A DNA stretch of 64,000 nucleotides, from contig CAYJPN010000028.1 in NCBI GenBank assembly GCA_964372115.1, positions 1-64,000 on the forward strand, written 5' to 3'. This document shows, piece after piece, positions 62,127 to 64,000 of the stretch; the first letter of the stretch is position 1; each line of letters begins with the position of its first letter. The notes under the pieces were generated by a model. That model worked only from the letters and a program-made list of their open reading frames with translations. It ran no database searches and had not been told where the DNA came from. The stretch is from CG2-30-36-16 sp964372115 (lineage in GTDB: Bacteria; Bacteroidota; Ignavibacteria; Ignavibacteriales; Ignavibacteriaceae). A program made the translations under genes and the position numbers.

Positions 62127-63587
62127 TTAAATTTTTATTTTTTCAATTGAGGTTTCTATTCTTTTTAGAACTTCGTTTTTGCCGAGAACAACTAAAAGAT
62201 CGTAAACACCCGGACCAACACCCATGCCGGAGGCAGCAAGTCTAACCGGGTGAATTAATTTCCCGACGCCCACACCGGCTTCCTCGGCTGTTTTATGAAG
62301 CGCATGCTCAAAATCTTCTTTGGTTGCGTCCTCTTGTAAAACGGATATATTTTCAGCAAGCTTTTTTAGAAGTTGTGGGGAATCTTCCTTCCACCTCTTT
62401 TTTATTACCTCCGCATCGTACCCGTTCGGGGCTTCAAAAAAATAAGGGCTTTTTTCTGCATATTCTTTTACAAACGAAACTCTTTCCCTCATAGCGTCAA
62501 TAACTTGAATAAGATATTCATCAGAAAAATTGTTATTGTCAAATATAGATTTCGACAGGTCTTCCTTTAACATTTTCAAAACTTCCGAAACCGGTTTTGA
62601 GCGAAGGTGCTCGAAGTTGAGCCAATTAAGCTTTTCAACATTAAATACTGCACCCGATTTATTAACACGCTCTAAACTAAAATGTTCTTCCAATTCATTT
62701 AAATAATAAAATTCACGATCGTCCCCTGCATTCCACCCGAGGAGCGCAACAAAGTTGATTAGGGATTCCTTTAGATATCCTTTGTCGCGGTAATCCTCAA
62801 CCGCAACATCACCCTGCCGTTTACTTAGTTTTGATTTATCCGGGTTAAGGAGCAAAGGTAGATGTGCAAATTCAGGTCGTTCCCAATTAAAAAAATCGTA
62901 TAATAAAACATGCTTCGGTGTAGATGGAAGCCACTCTTCACCTCTAATAACATGCGTTATCTTCATCAAGTGATCATCCACTACATTCGCGAGGTGATAT
63001 GTCGGGTAACCATCACTCTTAATCAATATCTGGTCGTCAACTGTGTCACTCGAAAATTCTATGTGATCGCGAATTATATCATCGAATTCAATTGTTTTAT
63101 TTTCAGGAACATTTAACCTGACTACATAAGGCATATTTGAATCGAGATTACGGTCAATCTCATCTTGTGTTAGGTGAATGCAATGTTTATCGTATTTAGC
63201 CTGGAGTTTCTCTTTTTGCTGAGTTTCGCGAAGTTGGGTTAACCTTTCTGTGGTGCAGAAACATTTGTAAGCGTTACCCTGGTTCAATAAAATATTTACA
63301 TATTCTTTATAAATTTCAAGTCGCTGCGATTGGTAATACGGGCCATATTTCCCTCCATTATCGGGTCCTTCATTGTAATCTAATCCCACCCATTTTAGTG
63401 TGTTAATTAAACTATCTACAGCGCCTTCCACATACCGGTTTCTATCTGTATCTTCAATTCGAAGAATGAACTCGCCATTATTTTTTTTTGCAAACAGATA
63501 ATTATAAAGAGCTGTGCGTAAACCGCCAACATGTAAATATCCGGTAGGGCTGGGAGCAAAACGTACTCTGGGAGTTGGATTTATCAT
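62127..63587 (-). CDS. gltX: Glutamyl-tRNA synthetase
   Basis: GluRS, class Ib. HVGG box (19-22) in RFAPSPTGYLHVGGLRTALYN, KLSKRQGD (about 253), Cys-rich CFCTTERL zinc-region, LRIEDTDRNRYVEGAVD. Length 486 aa is normal. Downstream glnS follows with an 18-base gap. TAAGTTTG (exact TAnnTTTG) on the - strand at 63625-63632 may be the -7 box for the pair, without a matched -33. Confidence 0.96.
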   Translation of the reverse strand: MINPTPRVRFAPSPTGYLHVGGLRTALYNYLFAKKNNGEFILRIEDTDRNRYVEGAVDSLINTLKWVGLDYNEGPDNGGKYGPYYQSQRLEIYKEYVNILLNQGNAYKCFCTTERLTQLRETQQKEKLQAKYDKHCIHLTQDEIDRNLDSNMPYVVRLNVPENKTIEFDDIIRDHIEFSSDTVDDQILIKSDGYPTYHLANVVDDHLMKITHVIRGEEWLPSTPKHVLLYDFFNWERPEFAHLPLLLNPDKSKLSKRQGDVAVEDYRDKGYLKESLINFVALLGWNAGDDREFYYLNELEEHFSLERVNKSGAVFNVEKLNWLNFEHLRSKPVSEVLKMLKEDLSKSIFDNNNFSDEYLIQVIDAMRERVSFVKEYAEKSPYFFEAPNGYDAEVIKKRWKEDSPQLLKKLAENISVLQEDATKEDFEHALHKTAEEAGVGVGKLIHPVRLAASGMGVGPGVYDLLVVLGKNEVLKRIETSIEKIKI

Positions 63588-63624
63588 ATAAAATTGTTTT
63601 TAAATAATTACGAAATAAAGAAAC

Positions 63625-63632
63625 CAAACTTA
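63625..63632 (-). promoter_or_regulatory. Possible -7 box of gltX-glnS
   Basis: TAAGTTTG on the - strand, exact match to TAnnTTTG, 37 bases upstream of the gltX start. No TTG at 20-base spacing, so only a half-site. Confidence 0.35.
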
Positions 63633-63667
63633 ACAAAATTTGCACTAAAATTGGAGTATAAAGAAAG

Positions 63668-63700
63668 GTGTAAGCGCCGGTTATGCCCCGGCGTTCACTT
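63668..63700 (-). terminator. GC-rich hairpin at the end of the receiver-domain gene
   Basis: CGCCGG / CCGGCG with an eight-base loop overlaps the stop codon of the partial gene. The following - strand sequence is pyrimidine-rich but lacks a clean T run. Probably a terminator; weak. Confidence 0.4.
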
Positions 63701-64000
63701 TATTATCGGTATAAAATTTTACTTTTTCTATAAATTCCTGGCTGTCAATTGGCTTCGGAATATAATCCGTAGCGCCGGCTTCAAGACATTTTTCCCTGTC
63801 GCCCTTCATTGCAAATGCCGTTAATGCAATAATCGGGGTTTCTTTATATTCGGGCAGAAGTCTTATTTTTTCCGTAGCCTCAAAGCCATTCATTACCGGC
63901 ATCTGCATATCCATAAGTATCAAATCGTACTTTTGAATTTTAGCCTGTTCCAACGCTTCAAGTCCATTTTCAACAACCACAATCGATTCGAAATTGTTTT
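63681..64000 (-). CDS. Response-regulator receiver domain, C-terminal part (cut by window end)
   Basis: The open frame runs to the window edge, so the gene starts beyond 64000. The visible part is a receiver domain: VVVENGLEALEQAK, phosphoacceptor Asp in LILMDMQMPVMNGFEATEKIR, LTAFAMKGDREKCLEAGATDYIPKPID with the conserved Lys. The MDMQMPVMNG type is common at the C-terminus of hybrid histidine kinases, so the full gene is probably a hybrid kinase. Ends NKVNAGA. Confidence 0.85.
   Translation of the reverse strand, partial: NNFESIVVVENGLEALEQAKIQKYDLILMDMQMPVMNGFEATEKIRLLPEYKETPIIALTAFAMKGDREKCLEAGATDYIPKPIDSQEFIEKVKFYTDNKVNAGA

Overview
The window is AT-rich, densely packed bacterial DNA, most likely from the Ignavibacteria/Bacteroidota-Chlorobiota assemblage. 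Four large secreted proteins end in a type IX secretion (T9SS) C-terminal domain with the NYPNPFNP motif. There is a complete Bat (aerotolerance) operon, a long-form IspH, and a KdsB that implies a Gram-negative LPS envelope. Several promoters fit the Bacteroidota pattern TTTG - about 20 nt - TAnnTTTG rather than -35/-10. The assignment to Ignavibacteria is inference from these traits, not from a marker gene.

Layout. 426-9961: a lone von Willebrand A (vWA) lipoprotein, then a compact operon moxR-type ATPase / DUF58 / membrane protein / batA-batB-batC-batD-batE. 9962-10711: a frameshifted metal-binding (YHS-like) remnant and a small Cys-rich exported protein. 10780-15758: housekeeping genes (Ste24-like protease, acyltransferase, gatC, kdsB, PLP enzyme, HIT protein, B12-binding domain). 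15833-24833: two large T9SS cargo proteins flanking an intergenic field of short palindromes and a recent tandem duplication of a lipoprotein gene with its own promoter and a conserved 20-codon upstream ORF. 24840-25460: a decayed group II intron with most of its reverse transcriptase deleted. 25524-37430: a second Bat-like gene set (BatA-like vWA protein, DUF4159, DUF4175), split by hflX, hutH, rmuC and an EVE-domain gene. 37540-42105: a signalling block (PAS histidine kinase, NtrC-type regulator, STAS protein, dual-receiver PP2C phosphatase).

42337-53598 carries prfA, a class C-type serine hydrolase, ispH, a family-10-like glycosidase, a nitronate monooxygenase-like flavoprotein, a sugar nucleotidyltransferase, the metK-ahcY methyl-cycle pair, an SDR epimerase and a small cupin. 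53808-60068 holds two more T9SS cargo proteins, divergently transcribed, one of them a secreted GH57-like glycosidase. 60069-60404 is an anomalously GC-rich intergenic patch. 60405-63587 is a glnS-gltX pair, and the window ends inside a receiver-domain gene.

How the parts work together: the Bat proteins form a MoxR-AAA/vWA chaperone-like envelope system. The kinase-NtrC-STAS-PP2C block looks like one signalling unit combining sigma-54 control with partner switching. The T9SS cargo depends on secretion machinery outside the window. I found no tRNA, rRNA, CRISPR array, intact transposon or recognisable defence island. The most unusual material is the duplicated lipoprotein unit with its leader ORF, the intron relic, the leaderless-looking HIT promoter, the Ser-Ser-Gly HutH and the signalling block.
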